64,000 nucleotides of DNA from Ramlibacter humi (GTDB lineage Bacteria; Pseudomonadota; Gammaproteobacteria; Burkholderiales; Burkholderiaceae_C): the NCBI RefSeq assembly GCF_004681975.1, contig NZ_SMLK01000001.1:434001-498000 (forward strand). Reading direction: 5' to 3'. Made by a program: the position numbers and the translations under genes. Shown piece after piece: positions 37,389 through 46,889 of this stretch; positions within the stretch are counted from its first letter, which is position 1, and every line of letters begins with the position of its first letter. The notes below the pieces were generated by a model. That model made no database searches. It was given only the letters and a program-made list of their open reading frames with translations, and had not been told where the DNA came from.

Positions 37389-38279
37389 ATGGCAGCAATC
37401 ACCGCAAGCATGGTCGCCGAACTGCGCGCCAAGACCGACGCCCCGATGATGGAGTGCAAGAAGGCGCTCACCGAGGCCGAAGGCAACATGGACAAGGCCG
37501 AGGAGCTGCTGCGCGTCAAGCTCGGCAACAAGGCCAGCAAGGCCGCGGACCGCATCACCGCCGAAGGCGTGGTGACGGCCAGCATCGAAGGCACCACCGG
37601 GGCCCTGCTGGAAGTCAATTGCCAGACCGACTTCGTCACCAAGAACGACAGCTTCCTGGCCATGGCCAATGCCGCCGCGCAGCTGATCGTGAAGAACAAC
37701 CCGGCCGACGTGGCGGCGCTGGTGGCGCTGCCGTACAGCCAGGACGGGTTCGGCCCCACGCTGGAAGACGTGCGCAAGGGCCTGGTGGGCAAGATCGGCG
37801 AGAACATGAACTTCCGCCGCTTCAAGCGCTTCGAAGGCGGCAGCAAGCTGGCCTCGTACCTGCATGGCACCCGCATCGGCGTGGTGGTTGAGTACACGGG
37901 CGACGACACGGCCGCCAAGGACGTGGCCATGCACGTGGCCGCGATGAAGCCGGTGGCGCTGCAGTCGGCCGACGTGCCCGCCGAGCTCATCGAGAAGGAG
38001 CGCAGCGTCGCCACCGCCAAGGCCGCCGAATCCGGCAAGCCGGCGGACATCGCCGCCAAGATGATCGAAGGCTCGGTGCAGAAGTACCTCAAGGAGGTGT
38101 CCCTGTTCAACCAGCCGTTCGTCAAGAACGACAAGCAGACCGTGGAGCAGATGCTCAAGGCCGCGAACACCACCGTGAAGGGCTTCACCCTGTACGTGGT
38201 GGGCGAGGGCATCGAGAAGAAGGTGGACGACTTCGCCGCCGAAGTCGCCGCCCAGGTCGCCGCCGCCAAGGGCGCCTGA
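37389..38279 (+). CDS. tsf: Translation elongation factor Ts
   Basis: 296 residues. Exchanges GDP for GTP on EF-Tu. N-terminal UBA-like domain with [20 protein letters not shown], then [12 protein letters not shown], and the two core subdomains to [26 protein letters not shown] before the ATG. Length and motifs are standard. Followed by a 151-base gap with a triple GTCATT repeat before pyrH. Confidence 0.98.
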   Translation: MAAITASMVAELRAKTDAPMMECKKALTEAEGNMDKAEELLRVKLGNKASKAADRITAEGVVTASIEGTTGALLEVNCQTDFVTKNDSFLAMANAAAQLIVKNNPADVAALVALPYSQDGFGPTLEDVRKGLVGKIGENMNFRRFKRFEGGSKLASYLHGTRIGVVVEYTGDDTAAKDVAMHVAAMKPVALQSADVPAELIEKERSVATAKAAESGKPADIAAKMIEGSVQKYLKEVSLFNQPFVKNDKQTVEQMLKAANTTVKGFTLYVVGEGIEKKVDDFAAEVAAQVAAAKGA

Positions 38280-38285
38280 CGCCCG

Positions 38286-38403
38286 AATGACGAATGACGC
38301 GGCCGCGCCGCATGACCTCGCCTGCCGGCATCGATGACAAAATGGCGGGCGCGGCCCAGTCATTGCGTCATTGAGCGGCGAGGCCGCAAAGTCATTCGTC
38401 ATT
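38286..38403. repeat. Triple GTCATT-type repeat in the pyrH leader
   Basis: AATGACGAATGAC (38286-38298) is the inverted complement of GTCATTCGTCATT (38391-38403); a third copy, GTCATTGCGTCATT (38359-38372), is a near-direct repeat of the latter. The first and second copies are each flanked by GCGGCC-type sequence, so they can form a long hairpin, and copies one and three a competing one. Lies entirely between tsf and pyrH. Confidence 0.65.
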
Positions 38404-38430
38404 GCTCGAACACACCAAGGGAACCCATCC

Positions 38431-39150
38431 ATGCCATCGTCGCCCGCCCACAAGCGCATCCTGCTGAAGCTTTCGGGTGAAGCGCTGATGGGGGACGACG
38501 CCTTCGGCATCAACCGCGCGACCATCGTGCGCATGGTCGAGGAGGTGGCCGAGGTCGTGAACAGCGGCGTGCAGGTCGCGGTGGTCATCGGCGGCGGCAA
38601 CATCTTCCGCGGCGTGGCCGGCGGCTCGGTCGGCATGGACCGCGCCACGGCCGACTACATGGGCATGCTGGCCACCGTGATGAACGCGCTGGCCCTGGCC
38701 GACACCATGGACAAGTCGGGCCTCACCGCCCGCGTGATGTCCGCCATCGCCATCGAGCAGGTCGTGGAGCCGTACGTGCGGCCCAAGGCGCTGCAGTACC
38801 TGGAAGAAGGCAAGGTGGTGATCTTCGCCGCCGGCACGGGCAACCCCTTCTTCACCACCGACACCGCCGCGGCGCTGCGCGGCGCCGAGATCGGCGCCGA
38901 GCTGGTGCTCAAGGCGACCAAGGTGGACGGCGTGTATTCGGCCGACCCGAAGAAGGACCCGTCCGCCAGGCGCTACAGCAAGATCACGTTCGACGACGCG
39001 ATGGCGCAGAACCTGGGGATCATGGACGCCACGGCGTTCGCGCTGTGCCGTGACCAGAAGCTGCCGATCAAGGTCTTCTCCATCTTCAAGCACGGCGCCC
39101 TCAAGCGCGTGGTGATGGGCGAGGACGAGGGCACCCTGGTCTACGCCTGA
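38431..39150 (+). CDS. pyrH: UMP kinase
   Basis: 239 residues. Hexameric amino-acid-kinase-fold enzyme converting UMP to [58 protein letters not shown] and [17 protein letters not shown] are all family hallmarks. ATG 38431 has AAGGGA upstream; longer in-frame extensions run into the repeat region. Product feeds CTP and UDP-sugars used by cdsA and lpx genes downstream. Confidence 0.98.
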   Translation: MPSSPAHKRILLKLSGEALMGDDAFGINRATIVRMVEEVAEVVNSGVQVAVVIGGGNIFRGVAGGSVGMDRATADYMGMLATVMNALALADTMDKSGLTARVMSAIAIEQVVEPYVRPKALQYLEEGKVVIFAAGTGNPFFTTDTAAALRGAEIGAELVLKATKVDGVYSADPKKDPSARRYSKITFDDAMAQNLGIMDATAFALCRDQKLPIKVFSIFKHGALKRVVMGEDEGTLVYA

Positions 39151-39178
39151 CGCACAAGACAAGAGGAAGGAGAGCGAG

Positions 39179-39742
39179 ATGGCCACCATCGCCGAGACCA
39201 AGAAATCCACCGAGGGCAAGATGGACCAGTCCATCGCCGCCTTCAAGAACAACCTCGCCAAGATCCGCACCGGCCGCGCCAGCCCCGGCCTGCTCGACAG
39301 CGTGCAGGTCGACTACTACGGCTCCATGGTGCCCATCGGCCAGGTGGCCAACGTGTCGGTGCTGGACGCCCGCACGCTGAGCGTGCAGCCCTGGGAAAAG
39401 GGCATGGGTCCCAAGATCGAGAAGGCCATCCGCGACAGCGACCTGGGCCTGAACCCCGCCTCCATGGGCGAACTCATCCGCGTGCCTATGCCGCCGATGA
39501 GCGAGGAGCGCCGCAAGGAGATGACCAAGCTCGTCCGCCACGAAGGCGAGGCCGCCAAGATCGCCGTGCGCAACCTGCGCCGCGACGCCAACGACGCGGT
39601 CAAGAAGCTGGTGAAGGACAAGGCCGCCTCGGAAGACGACCAGAAGCGCGCCGAAGGCGACATCCAGAAGGTGACCGACCGTCACATCGCCGAGATCGAC
39701 AAGATGGTCGAGGCCAAGGAGCAGGAGATCATGGCGGTCTGA
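39179..39742 (+). CDS. frr: Ribosome recycling factor
   Basis: 187 residues. Splits post-termination ribosomes with EF-G. Three-helix bundle signature at both ends: [20 protein letters not shown] and [19 protein letters not shown], with [11 protein letters not shown] at the hinge. AAGGAG is well placed. Standard length and position after pyrH. Confidence 0.98.
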   Translation: MATIAETKKSTEGKMDQSIAAFKNNLAKIRTGRASPGLLDSVQVDYYGSMVPIGQVANVSVLDARTLSVQPWEKGMGPKIEKAIRDSDLGLNPASMGELIRVPMPPMSEERRKEMTKLVRHEGEAAKIAVRNLRRDANDAVKKLVKDKAASEDDQKRAEGDIQKVTDRHIAEIDKMVEAKEQEIMAV

Positions 39743-39752
39743 AGAGGTTCGG

Positions 39753-39776
39753 CGCTGGACGTTTCTGCGTCCAGCG
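39753..39776. repeat. 9-bp perfect hairpin between frr and uppS
   Basis: CGCTGGACG (39753-39761), loop TTTCTG, CGTCCAGCG (39768-39776). No T-run, so not a classical terminator. Related words (CGCTCGACG) recur just before the uppS GTG. It may protect the frr 3' end or modulate uppS. Confidence 0.55.
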
Positions 39777-39816
39777 TGAATCCAGCCGTCCCCCCGCTCA
39801 ACGCTCGACGCCCAAC

Positions 39817-40536
39817 GTGACGACCGTTCCCCACCACATCGCCATCGTCATGGACGGCAACGGCCGCTGGGCGACCAAGCGTTTCCTGCCGCGCGTGGCG
39901 GGCCACAAGAAGGGCGTCGATTCCCTGCGCGCCTGCGTCCGCCAATGCGGCGAGCGCGGCGTGAAGGTGCTCACGGTGTTCGCGTTCTCGTCCGAAAACT
40001 GGAGCCGCCCGCCCGAGGAGGTGTCCGGCCTGATGGAACTGCTGGCCGTCGCGCTGTCGCGCGAGGTGCCGCATCTCAAGGCCGAAGGCGTGCGCATCCA
40101 TTTCGTGGGCGACCGGTCCGCGCTGTCGGAAAAGGTGCGCGCGGGCCTGCTGCAGGCCGAGGCCGCCACCGCCGGCAACACGCACCTGTTGTTCAACATC
40201 TGCTTCAACTACGGCGGCCGCTGGGACATCGCCCAGGCGGCGGCGCGGCTGGCCGAACGCGGCGAACCCATCACCGAGCGCAGCCTGGACGCGGCGATGT
40301 CGCTGTCGCACGTGCCCGACCCCGACCTGGTCATCCGCACCGGCGGCGAGCAGCGCATCAGCAATTTCCTGCTCTGGCAGGCGGCCTACAGCGAGCTCTA
40401 CTTCAGCGACAAGCTGTGGCCCGACTTCGACGCCGCGGCGCTGGACGAAGCCATCGCCGATTTCGCGCGCCGCGAGAGGCGCTTCGGCCGCACCTCCGAG
40501 CAGCTGCAGCCGGCCACGGCGAAGAAGGCGGCCTGA
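39817..40536 (+). CDS. uppS: Undecaprenyl diphosphate synthase
   Basis: 239 residues, GTG start. Cis-prenyltransferase making the C55 carrier for peptidoglycan and O-antigen. Catalytic Asp13 in IVMDGNGRWATKR, then FAFSSENWSRP, NICFNYGGRWDI and the C-terminal PDPDLVIRTGGEQRISNFLL. No Shine-Dalgarno site is seen before the GTG, but any other start would lose or lengthen the N-terminus atypically. The IspD/IspF/Dxr products in this window supply its precursors. Confidence 0.97.
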   Translation: MTTVPHHIAIVMDGNGRWATKRFLPRVAGHKKGVDSLRACVRQCGERGVKVLTVFAFSSENWSRPPEEVSGLMELLAVALSREVPHLKAEGVRIHFVGDRSALSEKVRAGLLQAEAATAGNTHLLFNICFNYGGRWDIAQAAARLAERGEPITERSLDAAMSLSHVPDPDLVIRTGGEQRISNFLLWQAAYSELYFSDKLWPDFDAAALDEAIADFARRERRFGRTSEQLQPATAKKAA

Positions 40537-40584
40537 CCGTCCGGCAGGCTCGGTTCAGGCCCGCCCCAAGACAAGTCCAGGAAC

Positions 40585-41439
40585 ATGCTCAAGCAACGCG
40601 TCATCACGGCCATCGTCCTGCTGGCCATCCTGCTGCCGGCCCTGTTCTGGCCCACCCCGATCCCGTTCGCCGCCATCGCGCTGGTGCTCATCGCCGCGGG
40701 CGCCTGGGAGTTCGGGCGCCTGAACGGCTGCAGCGACGCCGCGTCGGTCTCCATGGGCCTGTTGTGCGTCGCGCTTTGCGTGGCTGCGTGGGGCGCGGGC
40801 TGGCTGGACAAGCCGCTGCCGCTGCTGTGGACCGCCGGCGGTGCCGCATGGGTGCTGGCCGGCGGGCTGCTGCTGCGCGCCGGTGTGCGCGGCTGGCCCG
40901 GCATCCCGCGCCTGGCGCGCCTGGCGGGCGGGCTGGGCGCGCTCTGGCTCGCATGGCTGGCGGTCGCGCAGGCGCGCGTGCAAGGCATCAACTTCCTGCT
41001 GTCGATCCTGGTGCTGGTCTGGGTGGCGGACATCGCCGCGTATTTCGCCGGCCGCACCTTCGGCCTGAAGTTCACGAAGAACAAGCTGGCGCCTTCCATC
41101 AGCCCGGGCAAGAGCTGGGAAGGCGTGTGGGGCGGCATGCTGGGCGTGCTGGTGCTGGCCATCGGATGGATCGCCGCCGATGCGCACTGGCAGGCCGCCG
41201 TGCCCAGCTTCTACAGCCGCCTGGCGCAGGCCGGCTGGTGGCTGGTGGTGCTGGGCGTGGTGTTCCTCGCCGCGATGAGCGTGGTCGGCGACCTGGTCGA
41301 GTCGCTGATGAAGCGCAGCGCCGGCGCCAAGGATTCCAGTGGGCTGCTTCCTGGCCACGGCGGCGTGCTGGATCGCGTCGACGCGCTGCTGCCCACGCTG
41401 CCGCTGGCGATGATGCTGTCCGCGCAGGCGGTGCGATGA
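40585..41439 (+). CDS. cdsA: Phosphatidate cytidylyltransferase
   Basis: 284 residues, about eight membrane helices. Makes CDP-diacylglycerol from phosphatidic acid and CTP. The CTP-transferase signature near the end, SAGAKDSSGLLPGHGGVLDR, is intact. AGGAAC precedes the ATG. Its stop overlaps the dxr start (ATGA). Confidence 0.96.
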   Translation: MLKQRVITAIVLLAILLPALFWPTPIPFAAIALVLIAAGAWEFGRLNGCSDAASVSMGLLCVALCVAAWGAGWLDKPLPLLWTAGGAAWVLAGGLLLRAGVRGWPGIPRLARLAGGLGALWLAWLAVAQARVQGINFLLSILVLVWVADIAAYFAGRTFGLKFTKNKLAPSISPGKSWEGVWGGMLGVLVLAIGWIAADAHWQAAVPSFYSRLAQAGWWLVVLGVVFLAAMSVVGDLVESLMKRSAGAKDSSGLLPGHGGVLDRVDALLPTLPLAMMLSAQAVR

Positions 41440-42626
41440 ACCGCCAACGTGTCGCCATCCTGGGGGCCACCGGCTCCATCGGCGTGAACACGCTCGACGT
41501 CATCGAGCGCCACCCGGATCGCTATGAGGTCGTGGCGCTCAGCGCCGCGACGCGCGTGGAACCGCTGCTCGCGCAATGCGCGAAATTCAAGCCGCGGTTC
41601 GCGGTGATGACCGATGCCGCCGCGGCGCGCGAACTGGCCCGCCGCGTGGAAGCCGAGCGCCTGCCCGTCACCGTCCTGAGCGGCGAGGGCGCGCTTGAGA
41701 AGGTGGTGGTGCGCGACGACGTGGACACCGTCATGGCCGCCATCGTCGGCGCGGCCGGCCTGGCTTCGTGCCTGGCCGCCGCGCGCGCGGGCAAGCGGCT
41801 GCTGCTGGCCAACAAGGAAGCGCTCGTCGTCGGCGGCGACCTGTTCATGGAAGCGGTGCGCGCCGGCGGCGCCACCCTGCTGCCCATCGACAGCGAGCAT
41901 TCGGCCATCTTCCAGTCGCTGCCGGAAGACGCGGCCACCTGGCAGGACAGGGTGGACAAGATCATCCTCACGGCGTCGGGCGGCCCGTTCCGCCGGCGCG
42001 AGCCCGCCACGCTGCGCGACGTCACGCCGGACCAGGCGGTCGCCCATCCCAACTGGGTGATGGGCCGCAAGATCTCGGTGGACTCGGCCACCATGATGAA
42101 CAAGGCGCTGGAAGTCATCGAGGCGCGCTACCTCTTCGGCCTGCCGCCCGAGAGGCTGGAGGTGGTGATCCACCCGCAGAGCGTCATCCACTCGATGGTG
42201 CAGTACCGCGACCACTCGGTGGTGGCGCAGCTGGGCACGCCGGACATGCGCGTGCCCATCGCGTACGGCTTGGCCTGGCCGGGGCGCATCGCCTCCGGCG
42301 CAGAGCCGCTGGACTTCACGCGGCTGGCGGACATGACGTTCGAGTCGCTGGACAGCCATGGCCACCGCGAGCGTTTCCCCGGCCTGCAACTGGCCTGGGA
42401 TGCGCTGCGCGGCCCGGCAGGCACCACGGCCGTGCTGAACGCGGCCAACGAGGAAGCGGTGGCCGCGTTCCTGGACCGCCGCATCCGCTTCGACCAGATC
42501 CATGGCGTGAACCTTGCAACTTTGGAGCGCGTTTCGCCCTCCAAGCCGCGGGAGCTCGCCGACCTGCTGGCGCTGGACGCGCGGGCGCGGCAGGCCGCGC
42601 GGGACGCCATCGCGGTCGCCGGCTGA
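41436..42626 (+). CDS. dxr: 1-deoxy-D-xylulose 5-phosphate reductoisomerase
   Basis: 396 residues. First committed step of the MEP pathway: DXP to MEP with NADPH. NADPH-binding VAILGATGSIGVNTLDVI, LLLANKEALVVGG, metal-binding PIDSEHSAIFQ, GRKISVDSATMMNKALEVIE and VIHPQSVIHSMVQ. ATGA overlap with cdsA. Together with ispD and ispF at 10.8-12.0 kb, three MEP enzymes are in this window. Confidence 0.97.
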   Translation: MNRQRVAILGATGSIGVNTLDVIERHPDRYEVVALSAATRVEPLLAQCAKFKPRFAVMTDAAAARELARRVEAERLPVTVLSGEGALEKVVVRDDVDTVMAAIVGAAGLASCLAAARAGKRLLLANKEALVVGGDLFMEAVRAGGATLLPIDSEHSAIFQSLPEDAATWQDRVDKIILTASGGPFRRREPATLRDVTPDQAVAHPNWVMGRKISVDSATMMNKALEVIEARYLFGLPPERLEVVIHPQSVIHSMVQYRDHSVVAQLGTPDMRVPIAYGLAWPGRIASGAEPLDFTRLADMTFESLDSHGHRERFPGLQLAWDALRGPAGTTAVLNAANEEAVAAFLDRRIRFDQIHGVNLATLERVSPSKPRELADLLALDARARQAARDAIAVAG

Positions 42627-42647
42627 GTTCCCGCGAGGACTCATCCC

Positions 42648-44021
42648 ATGCTCACCATCGTCGCTTTCATCGTCGCCCTGGGCCTGCTCGTGGCGGTTCA
42701 CGAATGGGGCCACTACCGCGTGGCGGTGGCGTGCGGCGTGAAGGTGCTGCGCTTCTCGGTCGGTTTCGGCACGACGCTGTACCGCTGGAAGCCGAAGAAG
42801 CAGCGCCCCAATCAGGACACGGAATTCGTCATCGGCGCCTTCCCGCTGGGCGGCTACGTGCGCATGCTGGACGAACGCGAAGCGCCGGTCGCGCCCGGGG
42901 AAAGGCACCTGGCGTTCAACACGCAGCCGCTGCGCTCGCGAGCCCTGATCGTCGCGGCCGGTCCCGCGGCCAACCTGCTGCTGGCCGTGTTTCTTTACGC
43001 GGTCGTCGCCTGGTGGGGCACGATGGAACCGCAGGCGATCCTCGCGTCGCCCGTGGCGGGTTCGGTGGCGCAGCAGGCCGGCCTGCACGGCGGCGAGACG
43101 GTCACGCGCGCGGGCTTCGATGGCGAACCGGCTGCGCCGGTGCGGTCATTCGAGGACGTGCGCTGGCTGCTCACGCGCGGGGCGCTCGACGCGCGCGACG
43201 TGCGCCTGGCCGTGACGGAGCCGGGCCGCCGCGGCGAACGCGAGGTGGCGCTGCCCCTCAGCCAGCTGCAGGCGCCCGACGTTGACGCGCAGCTGTTCCG
43301 CCGCATCGGCCTGCTCGGCCCCTACACCGCGCCGGTGATCGGCGAAATCATGAAGGGCAGCGCGGCCGAGCGTGCCGGCCTGCGGCAGGGCGACGAGGTG
43401 CTGCGCGCCGGCGGCCTGGCCGTGGTCGACGCCATCCAGCTGCGCGAATGGATCCGCGCCCAGGGCGCGTCCGGCACCCCGGCTGCCGCGCCATGGACCG
43501 TGCGCCGCGACGGCCGCGAAGTTCAACTGGACGTCACGCCGGAAGTGGTGCAGGACGCCGGCAAGCGCATCGCGCGCATCGGCGCCTACGTCGGCCTGCC
43601 GCCGCAGATGGTGGAAGTGCGTTCGGGCCCGCTGGAAGGCCTGTGGCGCGGCGCGGCGAAGACCGGCGAGGTTTCGCTGCTCACGCTGAAGATGATGGGG
43701 CGCATGGTGGTGGGACAGGCGTCGCTCAGGAACCTGAGCGGGCCGCTGACGATCGCCGACTACGCGGGCAAGTCCGCTAGCCTGGGGCTGGTGCAGTACC
43801 TGGTGTTCCTGGCGATGATCAGCGTCAGCCTCGGCGTGCTGAATCTGCTGCCTTTGCCGGTGCTCGATGGCGGGCACCTCATGTATTATCTGTGGGAGGC
43901 GGTCACGGGGCGAAGCGTCCCGGACGCGTGGATGGAGAGGCTGCAGCGGGGCGGCGTCGCGGTGCTTCTGGTCATGATGACCATCGCGCTGTTCAACGAC
44001 GTCACGCGTCTCTTCGGTTGA
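42648..44021 (+). CDS. rseP: Site-2 zinc metalloprotease RseP
   Basis: 457 residues. Inner-membrane protease cutting anti-sigma factors (RseA type) in the envelope stress response. First membrane segment carries HEWGH (His18, Glu19, His22); two periplasmic PDZ domains follow (SPVAGSVAQQAGLHGGETV and MKGSAAERAGLRQGDEVL); the third zinc ligand is in LLPLPVLDGGHLMYY. Cluster position before bamA is universal in Burkholderiales. Confidence 0.96.
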   Translation: MLTIVAFIVALGLLVAVHEWGHYRVAVACGVKVLRFSVGFGTTLYRWKPKKQRPNQDTEFVIGAFPLGGYVRMLDEREAPVAPGERHLAFNTQPLRSRALIVAAGPAANLLLAVFLYAVVAWWGTMEPQAILASPVAGSVAQQAGLHGGETVTRAGFDGEPAAPVRSFEDVRWLLTRGALDARDVRLAVTEPGRRGEREVALPLSQLQAPDVDAQLFRRIGLLGPYTAPVIGEIMKGSAAERAGLRQGDEVLRAGGLAVVDAIQLREWIRAQGASGTPAAAPWTVRRDGREVQLDVTPEVVQDAGKRIARIGAYVGLPPQMVEVRSGPLEGLWRGAAKTGEVSLLTLKMMGRMVVGQASLRNLSGPLTIADYAGKSASLGLVQYLVFLAMISVSLGVLNLLPLPVLDGGHLMYYLWEAVTGRSVPDAWMERLQRGGVAVLLVMMTIALFNDVTRLFG

Positions 44022-44075
44022 GAACAACAAGGCCCCTAGCGGCCAGCCCCGGGACGGCGGGGCACCCAGGACTCG

Positions 44076-46370
44076 ATGAAGAACCAATTCAAGCGCATTC
44101 GCGCGCGCACCGTCTCGGGCATGATCGCGGCCGCTTTCGCGGTCAACGCCTGGGCCGTGGATCCCTTCACCGTCCGCGACATCCGCGTCGAGGGCTTGCA
44201 GCGCGTGGAACCGGGCACGGTCTTCGCCTCGCTGCCATTCCGCGTCGGTGACCAGTACAACGACGAAAAGGGCTCCGCCGCCATCCGCGCGCTGTTCGGC
44301 CTGGGCCTGTTCAAGGACGTGCGGCTGGAAGTCTCCGGCGACGTGCTGGTGGTCATCGTCGAGGAACGCCCGACGGTGGCCGACGTCGACTTCGCCGGCG
44401 CGCGCGAGTTCGACAAGGACACCCTGCGCAAGGCCCTGCGCGATTCGGGCATCGCCGAGGGCCGCCCCTACGACCAGGCGCTGGCCGACCGCGCCGAGCA
44501 GGAACTGCGCCGCCAGTACATCAACCGCAGCCTGTACGGCGCCGAGGTGGTCACCACCGTCACGCCCATGGAGCGCAACCGCGTCAACCTCACCTTCACG
44601 ATCACCGAAGGCGAGCCGGCGCGCATCCGCGACATCCGTATCGTGGGCAACCACGCCTTCAGCGAGGGCACCCTCAAGGGCCTGTTCGACCTGGACACCG
44701 GCGGCTGGCTGTCCTGGTACACCAAGTCCGACCGCTACTCGCGCTCCAAGCTCAATGCCGACCTGGAGAGCCTGCGTTCGTACTACCTGAACCGCGGCTA
44801 CCTGGAATTCCGCATCGATTCCACCCAGGTGGCCATCTCGCCGAACAAGCAGGACATCACCATCACGGTGAACGTCACCGAAGGCGAGCGCTTCGTCGTC
44901 AGCGGCGTGAAGCTGGAAGGCAACTACCTCGGCAAGGAAGACGACTTCAAGACGCTGGTGAAGATCCGGCCGGGCGAGTCGTACAACGCCGAGCAGGTGA
45001 CCGAGACCACCAAGGCCTTCACCGACTATTTCGGCAGCTTCGGCTACGCCTTCGCCAACGTGGAGGCCCGCCCCGAGATCGACCGCTCGCGCAACCTGGT
45101 GGCGTTCACGCTCGTGGCCGACCCGTCGCGCCGCGCCTACGTGCGCCGCGTGAACATCGCCGGCAACAACCGCACGCGCGACGAAGTGGTCCGCCGCGAG
45201 TTCCGCCAGTTCGAATCCAGCTGGTACGACGGCGACAAGATCAAGCTCTCGCGCGACCGCATCGACCGCCTGGGCTTCTTCAAGGACATCAACATCGAGA
45301 CGGCGGACGTGCCCGGCGCGCCCGACCAGGTGGACCTGAACGTCACGGTGGCCGAGAAGCCCACCGGCAGCCTGACGCTGTCGGCCGGCTTCTCCAGCGC
45401 CGAGAAGCTCGGCCTGGGCTTCGGCATCAAGCAGGAGAACGCGTTCGGCTCCGGCCAGTACCTGAGCGCCGAGGTCAACACCAGCAAGTACAACCGCACG
45501 ATCGCGCTCACCTCGGTCGACCCGTACTTCACGCAGGACGGGGTCTCGCGCACGATCGACATCTACCACCGCAGCTCCAAGCCGTACGAGCAGCAGGGCG
45601 GCAACTACGAGCTGGCCACCACCGGCCTGGGCCTGCGCTTCGGCGTGCCGTTCAGCGAGCTGGACACGGTGTACTTCGGCGCGACCGTGGAGCGCACCCA
45701 GCTCAAGCCCGGCACCAACATCCCGGCGGCGTACCTGGCCTACGCCGAATCGGTCGGCTACACCAGCTACGGCGTGCCGCTGACGGTGGGCTGGACGCGC
45801 GACGACCGCGACAGCGCCATCGCGCCCACCACCGGCCGCCTGCAGCGCGTGTCCGGCGAACTGGGCCTGATCGCCGACGCGCGCTACGGCCGTGCGTCGT
45901 ACCAGTACCAGCAGTACATCCCGCTGAACAAGCAGTACACGCTGGCCATCAACGGCGAACTGGGGTTGGGCAAGGCCATCGGCGGACACCTCTACCCGGT
46001 TTTCAAGAACTTCTACTCCGGTGGCCTGGGTTCGGTGCGCGGCTTCGAGCAGGGCACGCTGGGCCCGCGCGACGTCACCGGCGCGTCCATCGGCGGCACG
46101 AAGAAGATCACCCTGAACGCCGAGCTGTTCGTGCCGTTCCCCGGCGCGGGCAACGACCGCACGCTGCGCCTCTTCGGCTTCGTCGACGCGGGCAACGTGT
46201 ACGGCGACAACGAAAAGATCGACTTCAGCCTGATGCGTGTCGCCACGGGCGTGGGCGTGTCCTGGATTTCGCCCATCGGTCCCCTGCGCCTCGCCATTGC
46301 CCAGCCGGTGCGGAAATTCGCCGGGGATAGAATCCAGCGTCTGCAATTCCAGATCGGAACCTCTTTCTGA
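44076..46370 (+). CDS. bamA: Outer membrane protein assembly factor BamA
   Basis: 764 residues. Signal peptide (~1-28, ending NAWA), five POTRA domains (first DPFTVRDIRVEGLQRVEPGT; repeats of GN-type strands such as IRIVGNHAFSEGTL and VNIAGNNRTRDEVV), then a 16-stranded barrel with the lid/loop motif GGLGSVRGFEQGTLGPRD (VRGF) and the C-terminal FQIGTSF ending in Phe as required for insertion. Inserts outer-membrane proteins. Its TGA overlaps the skp ATG by one base. Confidence 0.97.
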   Translation: MKNQFKRIRARTVSGMIAAAFAVNAWAVDPFTVRDIRVEGLQRVEPGTVFASLPFRVGDQYNDEKGSAAIRALFGLGLFKDVRLEVSGDVLVVIVEERPTVADVDFAGAREFDKDTLRKALRDSGIAEGRPYDQALADRAEQELRRQYINRSLYGAEVVTTVTPMERNRVNLTFTITEGEPARIRDIRIVGNHAFSEGTLKGLFDLDTGGWLSWYTKSDRYSRSKLNADLESLRSYYLNRGYLEFRIDSTQVAISPNKQDITITVNVTEGERFVVSGVKLEGNYLGKEDDFKTLVKIRPGESYNAEQVTETTKAFTDYFGSFGYAFANVEARPEIDRSRNLVAFTLVADPSRRAYVRRVNIAGNNRTRDEVVRREFRQFESSWYDGDKIKLSRDRIDRLGFFKDINIETADVPGAPDQVDLNVTVAEKPTGSLTLSAGFSSAEKLGLGFGIKQENAFGSGQYLSAEVNTSKYNRTIALTSVDPYFTQDGVSRTIDIYHRSSKPYEQQGGNYELATTGLGLRFGVPFSELDTVYFGATVERTQLKPGTNIPAAYLAYAESVGYTSYGVPLTVGWTRDDRDSAIAPTTGRLQRVSGELGLIADARYGRASYQYQQYIPLNKQYTLAINGELGLGKAIGGHLYPVFKNFYSGGLGSVRGFEQGTLGPRDVTGASIGGTKKITLNAELFVPFPGAGNDRTLRLFGFVDAGNVYGDNEKIDFSLMRVATGVGVSWISPIGPLRLAIAQPVRKFAGDRIQRLQFQIGTSF
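46328..46333 (+). promoter_or_regulatory. Candidate internal promoter (-10 TAGAAT) for skp-lpx genes
   Basis: TAGAAT lies inside the end of bamA, 37 bases before the skp ATG, and is the same -10 word found before rpsB, phaR, ftsH and tRNA-Leu here. The -35 is poor. It could drive extra skp-lpxD-fabZ-lpxA-lpxB transcription. Confidence 0.3.
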
Positions 46371-46882
46371 TGAAGTACCTGAGCCGTCTCAAGCTTTGGA
46401 CCCTGGTCGGCGCGCTGGCGCTGTCGATGCCCGCGCTGGCGCAGGAAGCCTTCCGCGTCGGGTTCGTCAATACCGACCGCATCTTCCGCGAAGCCAATTC
46501 CGCCAAGTCTGCCCAGGCCAAGCTGGAGCAGGAGTTCTCGCGCCGCGAAAAGGAACTGGGCGACATGGGCAATTCGCTCAAGAACGCCTCCGACAAGTTC
46601 GAGCGCGAAGCCCCCACGCTGTCCGAAAGCCAGCGCCAGCAGCGCCAGAAGCAGCTGGTCGACCAGGACCGCGAATTCCAGCGCAAGCGCCGCGAGTACC
46701 AGGAAGACCTGACCGCCCGCCGCAACGAGGAACTGCAGCAGGTCCTCGAGCGCGCCAACCGCGTCGTCAAGCAGGTGGCCGAGCAGGAGAAGTACGACCT
46801 CATCATCCAGGAAGCGGTCTACATCAACCCCAAGCACGACATCACCGACAAGGTGATCAAGGCGCTCAACGCCGCCAAGTGA
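46370..46882 (+). CDS. skp: Periplasmic chaperone Skp/OmpH
   Basis: 170 residues. Signal peptide (~1-24, ending PALAQ), then [20 protein letters not shown] and two long charged coiled-coil arms that form the trimeric jellyfish cage. Holds unfolded outer-membrane proteins on their way to BamA, encoded immediately upstream with a one-base overlap. Confidence 0.95.
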   Translation: MKYLSRLKLWTLVGALALSMPALAQEAFRVGFVNTDRIFREANSAKSAQAKLEQEFSRREKELGDMGNSLKNASDKFEREAPTLSESQRQQRQKQLVDQDREFQRKRREYQEDLTARRNEELQQVLERANRVVKQVAEQEKYDLIIQEAVYINPKHDITDKVIKALNAAK

Positions 46883-46889
46883 GGCTTCC

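Noticed and set aside
43146-46346. A 1066-codon minus-strand open frame opposite rseP-bamA
   Set aside because: Composition (His/Val/Ala/Gly/Asp-rich) and lack of motifs mark it as antisense of the two genes.
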